Shown here piece by piece: positions 44,121 to 54,319 of a stretch of 64,000 nucleotides of DNA (positions are counted from its first letter, which is position 1; the number at the start of each line of letters is the position of its first letter). Source of the DNA: a bacterium (GTDB lineage: Bacteria; Hinthialibacterota; Hinthialibacteria; H5-UNCL2); assembly GCA_015075175.1 (NCBI GenBank), contig JABTUV010000010.1, forward strand, positions 123,912 through 187,911. The letters are read 5' to 3'. The notes beneath the pieces are model-generated. The model was not told the DNA's origin, searched no databases, and saw only the letters and a program-made list of their open reading frames with translations. The translations under genes and the position numbers were made by a program.

Positions 44121-46892
44121 TTGAAGGCGCGGTTGATCAAGGCCTCCTCCTCCAGCTTGTGCGCGCCCGCCGAGCCGGTCGCCGGGCTGGCCGCCGCGGG
44201 TCGCGTGATCCCCGCGAACGGATAGCGATCCCACGGCCGCCGCCCCAGGTTGACCAGGAGAAACCGCCACGCGCCCATGTTCTCCGGCTCCTCTTGCACC
44301 CAATAGACGGGCGTGCCTTCGGGATAGGCGGAGAGCGCGGTTCGCAGTTCCTCCTCCGGCAGGGGATAGTACTGCTCCAACCGCAGGATGGGAACATCCG
44401 CGCGGCGCAACTGTTCGCGCTTGAGCAGGAGCTCATAGTAAAGCTTGCCGGCGCACACGAGTACGTGGGACGCCTTGCCGCGCGGTGTTCCCACGTCGGG
44501 AATCACCCGCTGGAAGGCGCCCTCCGCCAGTTCGTCCAGGTTGGAGACGGCGCGTGGATGGCGCAGCATGCTCTTGGGCGTGATGACGACGAGCGGCTTG
44601 CGCCAGCGCCGCAGCACCTGACGCCGCAACACGTGAAAGTACTGCGCGGGCGCGGAGGGATGGACGACCTGGATGTTGTTCTCGGCGGCCAAAACCAGGT
44701 AGCGCTCCAGGCGGGCGCTGGCGTGCTCAGGACCCTGCCCCTCCAAGCCGTGGGGCAGAAGCAGGACGATCCCGGACAGGCGCCGCCACTTGTCCTCCGC
44801 GCCGGCGATGAACTGATCGATGACCACCTGCGCGGCGTTGGAGAAGTCGCCGAACTGCGCCTCCCAGGCGACCAAACCGTCCGGACAGTCGAGACTGTAG
44901 CCGTACTCGAAACCCAGAACGCCCGCCTCCGAGAGGGGACTGTTGAGGATCTCCACGGGCGCCTGGTCGCTGGAGAGGTGTGCCAGCGGCGCATAGGTGC
45001 GGCCGTCATGGAAATCATGGAGGACGGCGTGGCGCTGCGAGAAGGTGCCGCGCTCGCTGTCCTGGCCGGACAGGCGGACGTTGGCCCTGGACGGCCAGCG
45101 ACGCGAACGCCAGCGCCTCGGCGGCCGCCCAATCGAGTGGACGCTCTCCGCGCGCCATCTCACGCCGCAGCTCCATCCATCGCACCAGCTTGGGATGGAG
45201 ATGGAAGTCCTCGGGCAGGCGCGTCAGTTCCAGCAGGAGTTGGGAGAGCTTGGCCCGGGGTACGCCCGTGACCGCTTCGGGAACGTTGTCGGGAGGACCG
45301 CCCGCGTAACCCTGCCAGATGCCGGCGGGAACCGGCGAGGGCGGCCGCCAGTCCCGGCGGCGCGCCTCCGCCAGGTTTTTCTCCAGAGCCGCGCGGCGTT
45401 CCTGCATGATGGCGTCGGCTTCCTCGTGCGTCACTTCACCCAGTTTCAGGAGATGTTCCAGGTAGCCGTCGCGCACGGATTTGCGTTGCGCGATAGCCCT
45501 GTATAGCAGCGGCTGGGTAAAGGAAGGCTCGTCGCCCTCGTTGTGCCCGCGGCGGCGATAGGCGACCATCTCGATGACCACGTCGCGCCGGAAGGTCTTC
45601 CTGAAGTCCAGGCCCAGTCGTACCGCCTGCGCGACCGCCTCGGGGTCCTCGCCGTTGACGTGGAAGATGGGGACTTGCAGCATCTTGGCCACGTCGGTGG
45701 CATAGATGCTGGAGCGGGCCTGTTCGGCGGTCGTCGTAAAGCCCACCTGGTTGTTGAGTACCACGTGCAGCGTGCCGCCGACGCTGTAGCCGGGCAGTTG
45801 CGAGAGGTTGAGCGTCTCCTGCACGATGCCCTGGCCGCAGAAGCCGGCCTCGCCGTGGATGAGGAGTACGAGGCCGCGCTCGCGCGCCCGGTCGTCCGCT
45901 CGGTCCTGCTTGGCCCGCATCCGCCCCAAGGCGACCGGATTGACGAACTCCAGATGGCTGGGATTGAAGCAGAGCGAGAGATGCACGGTCTGGCCCGCGG
46001 CGGTGGTCCAGTCGTAACTGTAGCCTTGATGATACTTGACGTCGCCGCGGCCCAGGTACTGGGCGCTGTCCTTGTCCTCGAACTCGCGGAAGATTTGCGC
46101 GGGGCTTTTCCGCATGATGTTGGCCAGCACGTTGAGCCGCCCGCGATGCGCCATGCCCAGCACGATCTCGCGCACGCCCTGGCCGCCGGCGTGCTCGATG
46201 GCGAGATCCAGAAGGGGGATGAGACTTTCGGAACCTTCCAGCGAGAAGCTCTTGGCGCCGATGAACTTCTTCTGGATGAACTCTTCCAATACGACCGCGT
46301 CGGAGAGGCGCGACAGGATGCGCAACTGCTCGGCGCGCGACAGCAGCAGATGGTTCTCAGAGGTCTCCATGCGGCGCTGCAGCCACTCGCGCACGGACAG
46401 ATCGTCAATGTGCATGAACTGGACGCCGATGCTGCGGCAGTAAGTGTTCTCCAGGCGGGCCATGATCTCGCGCAGGGTCATGACGCCGCCGGACGCGAAG
46501 GTCTCGCAGGCGAAGGGGCGGTCCATGTCGGCTTCCGAGAAACCGTAGCGGGCCGGTTCCAGCTCGGGCGGCATGGGATGAGGCAGACCCAGCGGGTTGG
46601 TGCGCGCGATAATGTGGCCGCGCACGCGATAATTGCGGATCAACTGGTCGACGCGATGCTGCAGCGCGCCCAGCTCCACCTCGCGCCCGGAAAGCGTGGC
46701 GCTGGATGAAGGAGGATTGAAGATGCTCCAAGGGCGAAACGACGGGCCGGTCACGCGCCGCCCGTTTCCCCAAGCGGCGAAGTACTCCCGCCACTCGGGA
46801 GCAACCGACGCGGCGTCCTTCTGATACGCCGCGAACAGCTCCTCCACGAAGGCCAGGTTGACGGGATTGACGTCCGCTTGACGCTCGCTCAT
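43910..46892 (-). CDS. sucA: 2-oxoglutarate dehydrogenase E1, one frameshift and repeat-encoded tail
   Basis: Thiamine-diphosphate dehydrogenase of the TCA cycle. The N-terminus ([20 protein letters not shown]), [49 protein letters not shown], and [14 protein letters not shown] are all conserved. At about 45085 a one-base shift is needed: AFASLAVQG continues as [18 protein letters not shown] in the next frame. Natural homology ends at [11 protein letters not shown] near 44120, for about 920 residues. The remaining 70 or so residues ([17 protein letters not shown] and onward) are translated palindromic repeats. The ATG is at 46892. Confidence 0.9.
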
Positions 46893-46984
46893 GTTCTCGG
46901 TCCGGGTCTCTTCGCACCGCGGGGGCCGAGGGAACCCCGACCCCCGCGGAAATGCCGTTGCGGCTGCGACGGCATCCAGTATAG

Positions 46985-47095
46985 GGTAACCTGTCCCGCC
47001 GCGCAAGCCGGGCTTCGACACGCGGCCCGAAGTGAGATTCCCTCTTTCAAGCATGCCTTCCGCCGGGCCGCTGCTCAGCCCTGTCGGTTCCGGTG
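46985..47095. repeat. Degenerate CTTCGACACGCGGCCCGAAG element
   Basis: Lies in the 287-base space upstream of sucA. GGCTTCGACACGCGGCCCG and GGGCCGCTGCTCAGCCCTGTC correspond to the ends of the 1414-1490 repeat family. I see no gene in the rest of this space. Confidence 0.5.
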
Positions 47096-47179
47096 GGGGT
47101 CGCGACTCCGGCCGCTGGGGGCGAGACGGCCGCACGAGGGGGAGACGACTGGGGAGTGCCGCGGGGCGCCGGGGCCGGC

Positions 47180-47644
47180 CTAACTCCCCTTGGCTTCCTT
47201 GCCGGCAGGGGCGGGTTGAGCGGCGGGGCGCGGCTCGGGCCGGCGGGCTTCGCTGCGCGCGCTCTGCGGTTGGATGTCGGCGCGGCCCACGAAGACCACG
47301 CCCTCTTCGATCTTGATCTTGCCCGCCGTGATGTCGCCGTGGACCTGTGCGGTACTGCGCAAGTCCACCAGCTCCCCGGCGGTGATGTTGCCGGCGATTT
47401 TTCCCTCGACGATGATGGCGCCGACCTTGATCTCGGCTTCCACCTGGCCGGTTTTGCCCACGATCAACGTGCCCGTAGAAGTCAGGTCGCCCTTGAACTT
47501 GCCCTCGATCTTCAAGGCGCGCTCGAACTTGAGATTGCCGGAAAACTCGGTATCCTCCGACAACGTGGTGGCGACGCGGTCGTCGCGCCCCCGCTCCAGG
47601 CTGGGCAACACCAGCTCGCTGCGGTCCTTGCCGAGAACTTCCAT
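47180..47644 (-). CDS. Bactofilin
   Basis: Polymer-forming cytoskeletal protein of the bactofilin (DUF583) family, 154 residues. The central right-handed beta-helix shows the periodic pattern FSGNLKFERALKIEGKFKGD, GTLIVGKTGQVEAEIKVG, AIIVEGKIAGNITAGE and TAQVHGDITAGKIKIEEG. A charged, proline-rich C-terminal tail follows. The ATG at 47644 has GGGAGGAG 5-6 bases upstream. Bactofilins organise cell-wall enzymes or chromosome segregation proteins. Here the gene stands alone, upstream of sucA on the same strand and divergent from the arg operon. Confidence 0.93.
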   Translation of the reverse strand: MEVLGKDRSELVLPSLERGRDDRVATTLSEDTEFSGNLKFERALKIEGKFKGDLTSTGTLIVGKTGQVEAEIKVGAIIVEGKIAGNITAGELVDLRSTAQVHGDITAGKIKIEEGVVFVGRADIQPQSARSEARRPEPRPAAQPAPAGKEAKGS

Positions 47645-47758
47645 GGTATCTCCTCCCGTCCTGGACTGTGGTTGCTGGGCCGGAACCGGCAATCCCGTAT
47701 GTAATCAACGAATCCGCCGCCTGTCAAATCGTTTTTGGCCGCAAGCCCGTCTTTCCGC

Positions 47759-47787
47759 TTGACAAGGGCCTGCCGGCGTGGTAATAA
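47759..47787 (+). promoter_or_regulatory. Strong sigma-70-like promoter of the arg operon
   Basis: TTGACA at 47759-47764, 17-base spacer, TAATAA at 47782-47787. It is the best canonical promoter in the window. The transcript would start about 47794, only a few bases before the leader ATG, implying leaderless or near-leaderless translation of the leader peptide. Confidence 0.75.
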
Positions 47788-47798
47788 CCCGCCCCATT

Positions 47799-47861
47799 AT
47801 GGACGCGCAACTCGTTGCCCTCCAAGCCTCCGCTCCGCTCCGCCGCACCCGACGACGATAG
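47799..47861 (+). CDS. Putative arginine-rich leader peptide
   Basis: The 20-residue open frame MDAQLVALQASAPLRRTRRR ends in five arginine codons among its last six (CGC CGC ACC CGA CGA CGA) and then TAG. It lies between a strong promoter and a short GC-rich hairpin with six T residues, ahead of five arginine biosynthesis genes. That is the layout of an amino-acid attenuator leader. Arg codons are common in GC-rich DNA, so chance is a real alternative, and there is no ribosome-binding site, since the predicted transcript starts about five bases upstream. Confidence 0.5.
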   Translation: MDAQLVALQASAPLRRTRRR

Positions 47862-47888
47862 CCGGCCCGGCGGCCCGTCGCCTTTTTT
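47861..47888 (+). terminator. Putative attenuator terminator with alternative hairpin
   Basis: GGCGG (47869-47873) pairs with TCGCC (47878-47882) around a CCCG loop, followed immediately by TTTTTT (47883-47888). GCCG (47861-47864) can instead pair with CGGC (47868-47871), which uses the terminator's 5' arm. The first hairpin would be favoured when a ribosome reaches the leader stop codon, the second when it stalls earlier at the arginine codons. Stems are only four to five pairs. Confidence 0.45.
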
Positions 47889-47918
47889 CGATTTGACCAA
47901 ACGTAACAGAATTGGCCG

Positions 47919-47948
47919 TTGACAGCCTTCGGGCGGGTTCAGTAATTT
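47919..47948 (+). promoter_or_regulatory. Second possible promoter upstream of argB
   Basis: TTGACA at 47919-47924, 18-base spacer, TAATTT at 47943-47948. If active it would bypass the leader and attenuator and give constitutive argB transcription from about 47955. Confidence 0.4.
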
Positions 47949-47994
47949 TCCGTTTTCCCCTCACCCGGGAAACGAGTACCGGAAGGATCCCGAC

Positions 47995-48885
47995 ATGTCC
48001 CACAGTCTCAACGATAGCGGCGACCAGTTCACCGCCCACCTGATGGAGGCCCTGCCCTACATCCGCGCCTTTTCCGGCAAGACGGTAGTCATCAAGTACG
48101 GCGGGGCGGCCATGAAGACCCCCGAGCGGAAGGAAGACTTCGTACGCGACATCGTGCTTCTGCGCTACGTGGGCATCCGGCCGGTGGTGGTGCACGGGGG
48201 CGGGCCGGCCATCTCGGAGATGATGCAGAAGCTGGGCAAGACCCCCCGGTTCGTAGGCGGCCTGCGCATTACCGACGAGGAGACGGTCAAGATCACCGAG
48301 ATGGTTCTGGTAGGCGACATCAACCAGGAGATCGTGAACCTGATCAACCAGCACGGCGGGGCGGCGGTGGGACTGTCGGGGAAGGACGGGCGGGTGATCG
48401 AGGCGCGCAAGCACGTGGGCGGGCCGGAAGACGGGGAGAAGGTGGATCTGGGTTTCGTGGGCGACGTGTACAAGATCAATCCGCGCGTGATCGAGGCCCT
48501 GGAGCAGAGCGGCTTCATTCCGGTACTCGCGCCGCTGGGCGTGGACAGCGCCGGTTGCACGTACAACATCAACGCCGACCTGGTGGCCGGCGAAATCGCC
48601 GCCGCGCTGTTGGCCGAGAAACTCATCATGCTCAGCGACACGCCCGGCATCCTCGCCGACCCCAAGGATCCGGCCACGCTCCTGTCGGAGATACCGGTCT
48701 CCGAGCTGGACCGGTTGATTGCGGAGGGCGTGATCTCCGGCGGCATGATCCCCAAGGTGCGCGCCTGCCGGCGGGCGCTGGAGTGCGGCGTCTCCAAGAC
48801 GCACATCATCGACGGACGACGTTCCCACGGGTTGCTGCTGGAGATTTTCACCAATCGGGGCGTGGGCACGCAGATCGTGAATTGA
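47995..48885 (+). CDS. argB: Acetylglutamate kinase
   Basis: Second enzyme of arginine synthesis, phosphorylating N-acetylglutamate. The 296 residues include VVIKYGGAAM, VVVHGGGPAISEMM, VGLSGKDGRVIEA, NINADLVAGEIAAAL and ISGGMIPKVRACRRAL. The N-terminal helix before VVIKYGG and the C-terminal LLLEIFTNRGVGTQIV region resemble arginine-inhibited hexameric enzymes, so feedback control is likely. The start has GGAAGGA about 7 bases upstream. It is the first structural gene after the leader. An inverted repeat follows its stop by one base. Confidence 0.96.
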   Translation: MSHSLNDSGDQFTAHLMEALPYIRAFSGKTVVIKYGGAAMKTPERKEDFVRDIVLLRYVGIRPVVVHGGGPAISEMMQKLGKTPRFVGGLRITDEETVKITEMVLVGDINQEIVNLINQHGGAAVGLSGKDGRVIEARKHVGGPEDGEKVDLGFVGDVYKINPRVIEALEQSGFIPVLAPLGVDSAGCTYNINADLVAGEIAAALLAEKLIMLSDTPGILADPKDPATLLSEIPVSELDRLIAEGVISGGMIPKVRACRRALECGVSKTHIIDGRRSHGLLLEIFTNRGVGTQIVN

Positions 48886-48886
48886 C

Positions 48887-48963
48887 GGAAAATTAGGGTC
48901 AGCGCCTAATTTTTCTAAACCGATGAATTGCGGAGAAAAATTGGGCGCTGACCCTAATTTTCC
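48887..48963. repeat. GGGTCAGCGCC inverted repeat between argB and argD
   Basis: Left arm GGAAAATTAGGGTCAGCGCC with TAATTTTT and right arm GAAAAATTGGGCGCTGACCC with TAATTTTCC are nearly complementary. The same family occurs at 52088-52177, 53413-53500 and, degenerate, at 40570-40656. Similar GGGTCAGCGCC palindromes in other bacteria resemble REP-type elements mobilised by RAYT transposases. None is present here. Confidence 0.9.
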
Positions 48964-48981
48964 GCAGCAGGGAGAACCGAT

Positions 48982-50188
48982 GTGATCAACGCGACTTTGA
49001 CCAACGCCGAGCTGGCGGCGCGGGCCACCAAGGTCCTGATGAATACCTACGGCGAACGGAAGCTCGCCGTGGTGCGCGGGCAGGGCATCTTTGTCTGGGA
49101 CGCCGACGGCCGGCGCTACCTCGACTTCCTCTCCGGCATCGCCGTCAACAATCTGGGCCACTGCCATCCCGCGGTGGTCGCGGCGCTCAAGGAGCAGGCG
49201 GAGACGCTCATCCACGCCAGCAATTTCTATCTGATGGAGCCGCAGATTCGCCTGGCGGAGCTCCTGGTCGAGCGTTCCTTCGCCGACAAGGTGTTTTTCG
49301 CCAACAGCGGAGCGGAGGCCAACGAGGGCGCCATCAAGCTGGCGCGGCGCTGGAGTCCCGATCCGGCGCGGCACGAGATCATCTGTTTCGAGAACAGTTT
49401 TCACGGCCGCACGCTGGCCGCGCTCTCGGCCACGGGCCAAAAGAAATACCACCAGCAGGGCTACGACCCGCTGGTCCCGGGCTTCGTGCACGTGCCTTTT
49501 AACGACCTGGATGCCGTGGCGAAGGCGATTACGCCCCGGACCTGCGGGATTCTGGTCGAGCCGATCCAGGGCGAGAGCGGAGTACGGCCGGCCACGCGGG
49601 AGTTTCTGGCGGGCCTGCGGGAGTTGGCGGACCGGCACGACCTCGTGCTCATCTACGACGAAGGCAGTGCGGGGATGGGGCGGACCGGCTGGCCGTTTGT
49701 ATGAGCATTACGAGGTGGCGCCGGACGTGCTGACGCTGGCCTAGGCGCTGGGGGGCGGGGCGCCCATCGGGGCGATTCTGGCCAACGCCCGCACCAGCGG
49801 GGTGTTTGCGCCGGGCACGCACGCGCATACCTTCGGCGGCAATCCGCTGGTGTGCGCGGCGGCCCTGGCTGCGCTGCCACTGCTCTCCGACGCGGCGCTG
49901 CTGGCGCGCGTGCGCGAGCTGGGCGAGTACTTCAAGGCGCAGCTTTTGGAACTGCAACGTCGCTTCCCGGTCATCGTCGAGGTGCGCGGCGTGGGCCTGA
50001 TGGTGGGCGCGCAGCTCTCCGCGGGCGCGCCCGCCGTGGTCGAGGCGCTCTGCCGCAAGGGCATCCTGGCCAACTGCGCGGCGGGCGACACGCTGCGCTT
50101 CCTGCCCCCGCTGGTGGTTCAGAAGTCGCACATCGACGAGGTCGTCGGGGCGCTGGAGCAATGTCTCTCGGAGGAAAAACCGACATGA
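48982..50188 (+). CDS. argD: Acetylornithine aminotransferase, frameshift plus amber codon
   Basis: PLP enzyme converting N-acetylglutamate semialdehyde to acetylornithine. The N-terminal 230 residues are clean (SGIAVNNLGHCHPAVV, ANSGAEANEGAIKLARRW, SFHGRTLAALSATGQ). Near 49665-49695 the YDEVQxGMGRTG region is corrupted and the frame is lost. It resumes as YEHYEVAPDVLTLA, then TAG at 49742-49744, then ALGGGAPIGAIL through to the stop overlapping argF. The TAG stands exactly where the PLP-binding lysine (AKALGGG) belongs. With an indel cluster 50 bases away, a consensus error is likelier than loss of function. Confidence 0.88.
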
Positions 50189-51120
50189 AGGGCAAGGACC
50201 TCCTATCGTCCGCCGATCTGTCCCGCGACGACGTGGAGCGGTTGTTCCGCGCCGCCGCGCTCATGAAGGCGCATCCGGAGCGTTTTGCGGGCAGCCTGTC
50301 GGGCAAGAGCGCGGCCTTGATCTTCGAGAAGCCTTCGCTGCGCACGCGCGTCACCTTCGAGGCGGGCGTGTTTACCATGGGCGGGCTGCCCATCTATCTG
50401 CCCCACGAGGAACACCATCTGGGCGAGCGCGAGGCGGTGCGCGACGTGGCCCGCAACCTGGAACGCTGGGTGAGCCTGATCGTGGCCCGCGTCTTCTCGC
50501 ACCAGGTGTTGGTCGAGATGGCGGACAACGCCCGCATTCCCGTGATCAACGCGCTCTCGGACGCGGAGCATCCCTGCCAGGCGCTGGCGGACCTCTTTAC
50601 CCTCTACGAGCGGCGGTCCGACCCGGCGAGTTGGACGCTGGCGTTCGTGGGCGACGGCAACAACGTGTGCGTGTCGCTGATGCTGATGGCGGCGACTTGG
50701 GGGGCGCATTTCCGCTGCGCCAATCCGGAGGGTTACCGCGTGCCGGCGGCGGCGGAGGCGGAGGCGCGCCGTCGCGCCGCCCTCTCCGGCGGCACGGTCG
50801 AGGTGCATGTCGATCCAGTCAAGGCGGTCGCGGGCGTGGCTGCCGTCTATACCGACGTATGGGCCAGCATGGGCCAGGAGGACGAGGCCGCCCAGCGCGA
50901 GCGCATCTTCGCCCCCTATCAGCTCAATGCCGCGCTCCTGTCCCACGCCGGCAGGGGCGCGCTGGCCATGCACTGCCTGCCCGCCCATCGCGGCATGGAG
51001 ATCACCGACGAGGTCATGGACGGTCCCACCTCGGTCGTCTACGACCAGGCGGAAAACCGGCTGCACGTGCAGAAGGCGGCCATGCACGCGCTGGTGCACG
51101 GGCTTTCAGGAGTGGTGTGA
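50185..51120 (+). CDS. argF: Ornithine carbamoyltransferase
   Basis: It forms citrulline from ornithine and carbamoyl phosphate. The 311-residue protein has the carbamoyl-phosphate motif EKPSLRTRVTFE, the HPCQALADLFTL motif, a FVGDGNNVCVSLM strand, the TDVWASMGQE region and the catalytic HCLPAHRGMEI. The ATG overlaps the argD stop (ATGA), and GGAGG lies upstream. This gene is intact from end to end, in contrast to its neighbours argD and argC. Confidence 0.96.
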   Translation: MKGKDLLSSADLSRDDVERLFRAAALMKAHPERFAGSLSGKSAALIFEKPSLRTRVTFEAGVFTMGGLPIYLPHEEHHLGEREAVRDVARNLERWVSLIVARVFSHQVLVEMADNARIPVINALSDAEHPCQALADLFTLYERRSDPASWTLAFVGDGNNVCVSLMLMAATWGAHFRCANPEGYRVPAAAEAEARRRAALSGGTVEVHVDPVKAVAGVAAVYTDVWASMGQEDEAAQRERIFAPYQLNAALLSHAGRGALAMHCLPAHRGMEITDEVMDGPTSVVYDQAENRLHVQKAAMHALVHGLSGVV

Positions 51121-51123
51121 GCC

Positions 51124-52132
51124 ATGCCCAAACCGCGCGTCTTCATCGACGGGCAGGCGGGTACGACCGGCCTGCGCATTCACGAAATGCTGGCGGGACG
51201 CGACGACCTGGAGCTCCTGTCGGTTCCCCAGGCCGAGCGCAAAGAGGCCGGAGCGCGGCGCGAGCGGCTCCGCGCCGCCGACTTGGCCATCCTCTGCCTG
51301 CCTGACGAGGCCGTGCCCGAGGCGCTCGAGATGGTGGAGGGCGCGGCCACGCGGCTCAGCGATGTGAGTACCCCGCGTCGGGTGCATCCCGACTGGGTTT
51401 ACGGCTTGCCCGAGTTGTCGGGGGAGCAGAAGCGCGCCATCGCCGAGGCGACGCGCGTCGCCAATCCCGGCTGCTATCCCATGAGCTACATTCTTTCCGT
51501 GCGCCCGCTGGTCGAGGCCGGTCTCTTGGACCCCGGCGTCCGATTGAGCGTGTTCGGCATCTCTGGGCTATTCAGGCGGCGGGCGCAGGATGATCGAGAC
51601 CTACATGTGAATGCCGATCGTCCGATCCGGTGCGGATGCAGCGCTACCAGTTCAGCTTTATGGACTGGACAGCCGCCACAAGCACCTGCCGGAGATGCAG
51701 AAGTACAGCGGGATGTCGTGCGCGCCGCTGTTTCTGCCCTCGGTGGGGCATTTCTATGCCGGGATGCTGGTCAGTACGCCCATTCCCGCCGGCGCCTTCA
51801 CGAAGCGCGTGAGCCGCCGGGACGTGTGGGAGGTTCTTTCGGTACGGTACGCGGGCGAACCCTTTGTCAAGGTGATGCCGCTAGAGTGCGGGCAGGCGCT
51901 GCGCGAGGGCAAGTACTTGGAGCCGCAGGCTTGCAACCGGACGAATCGACTGGAGCTGTTCGTATTCGGCGATGAGGCGCAGGGGCTGACGCTCGTCGGG
52001 CGGCTGGACAATTTAGGCAAGGGCGCCTCCGGCAACGCGGTGCAGTGCCTGAATCTGATGCTGGGCCTGCCCGAGACGAGGGGGTTAGGAAAATTGGGGT
52101 CAGCGCCTAATTTTCCGGACGACGGCTCATGA
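51124..52132 (+). CDS. argC: N-acetyl-gamma-glutamyl-phosphate reductase (type 2), frameshifted
   Basis: The N-terminus KPRVFIDGQAGTTGLRIHE and AILCLPDEAVPEAL, with the catalytic cysteine in ANPGCYPMS, identify the short AGPR type 2 family. Between about 51555 and 51665 at least two indels occur. GYSGGGRRMIETYM and RMQRYQFSFM are each intact but in different frames. Homology resumes at LDSRHKHLPEMQKYSGMSC and is clean to the natural family end near LNLMLGLPETRGL. The final residues (KLGSAPNFPDDGS) are encoded by the inverted repeat at 52088, which supplies the TGA. Confidence 0.88.
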
Positions 52133-52177
52133 ACCGATGGATGACCGGGGAAAATTAGGCGCTGACCCCAATTTTCC
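52088..52177. repeat. GGGTCAGCGCC inverted repeat at the argC 3' end
   Basis: Arms GGAAAATTGGGGTCAGCGCC and GGCGCTGACCCCAATTTTCC flank a spacer with GGCTCATGAACCGATGGATG and ACCGGGG. The spacer's TGA is the argC stop codon. The spacer is shared with the 53413 copy (CATGACCCGATGGATGACCG), so the whole 90-base unit, not only its arms, is duplicated. Confidence 0.92.
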
Positions 52178-52217
52178 GACCCACCGGGGGAAAGCGTTTT
52201 TGAGGAGAGAAGACATC

Positions 52218-53456
<1,239 letters not shown>

Positions 53457-53478
53457 CCCGATGGATGACCGGGGAAAA

Positions 53479-54117
53479 TTAGGCGCTGACCCCAATTTCC
53501 CAGTAGGCGGCGAAGCGCAACAGGTCGCGATAATCCACGCGCCCATCGCCGTCCAGATCGACGGCCGAGTCGCCGGCGCCCCAAACTTCCAAGAGACGCT
53601 GGAGGTCCAGGCCATCGACTGCTCCGTCATTGTTGTAGTCGGGCAGCCTGGGCGTGGGTGAGGGCGTGGGGGTAGGCGTCGGCGCCTCGGTGAAAGTCGC
53701 CGTGGGCGTGGGAGTCGGGGTGCGCGTCGGGGTGGGCGTGGGCGGAGGCGTGCTGGAACCGGAGCCGGGAAGCGAAACCAGGTTGGCATTGCCGGGATTG
53801 GGCTGGCCCGGCCGCCAGGCGCCCGTGGGGTCCTGCAGTTCCTGCCCGTTGGTGTAGCCGTCCCCGTCCGCGTCCATGCCCGCCAGCCCGGGGCCCCAGA
53901 AGTTCTCGCCCAGTGTGGGCAGGAGCGCCTGCACCTGCAACCCGAAGGCGTTGCGGGCGTCGCCGCCGAACTGGCTCACGTGGCAGTTGAGGCAGCCGTT
54001 CGTATTGCCGTTGGGGATGAAGTCCGGCCTCCAAGGCCGTGCCGCCGCCCAATCCGACATTAACCACGTGCACCACAGGGTGATGCCCAGTATCCTTCCC
54101 ATCGCGGAGCCAGGCAT
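53479..54117 (-). CDS. Secreted CxxCH and dockerin-like protein
   Basis: The 212-residue protein starts at the ATG at 54117 (GGGAGG about 7-8 bases upstream) with a signal peptide. The mature part has a haem-type NGCLNCH motif near residue 44, a calcium-type GMDADGDGYTNGQEL repeat, a long Pro/Thr linker, and a C-terminal pair of dockerin-like EF repeats, DYNNDGAVDGLDLQRLL and DLDGDGRVDYRDLLRFA. Dockerins anchor proteins to cohesins or to the surface. No cohesin is in the window. The last residues, EIGVSA, are encoded by the repeat at 53413. Confidence 0.8.
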   Translation of the reverse strand: MPGSAMGRILGITLWCTWLMSDWAAARPWRPDFIPNGNTNGCLNCHVSQFGGDARNAFGLQVQALLPTLGENFWGPGLAGMDADGDGYTNGQELQDPTGAWRPGQPNPGNANLVSLPGSGSSTPPPTPTPTRTPTPTPTATFTEAPTPTPTPSPTPRLPDYNNDGAVDGLDLQRLLEVWGAGDSAVDLDGDGRVDYRDLLRFAAYWEIGVSA

Positions 54118-54180
54118 GATTTTCCTCCCTTCCACGTCCACCCGAGGAGTATGGTGTAAGAACGCCGCGAGGGAGAAAAA

Positions 54181-54234
54181 CGCTCCGGAGTCCAGGCTTC
54201 AGCCTGTCTGAGGCAGACTGAAGTTTGTACTCCG
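54181..54234. repeat. GGAGTCCAGGCTTCAGCCTG element
   Basis: CCGGAGTCCAGGCTTCAGCC and CAGACTGAAGTTTGTACTCC are the two halves of the AAACTGAAGTTT family. It lies between the divergent dockerin and small-membrane-protein genes. Confidence 0.75.
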
Positions 54235-54319
54235 GCATTACATTATAGACCGTGACAATAGTTGTTCCAACGTTTTTCTTGCTGGAGTCGGAAATGATCA
54301 AGCGAATGAAGCGACGGCC

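Noticed and set aside
47797-49638. 613-codon minus-strand frame opposite argB and argD
   Set aside because: Low-complexity shadow of two well-conserved arginine genes; no motif and no ribosome-binding site.
49742-49744. TAG reassigned to an amino acid (pyrrolysine or recoding)
   Set aside because: TAG ends other intact genes here, such as rsmA, mraY and moaE, and the argD TAG is 50 bases from an obvious indel cluster.
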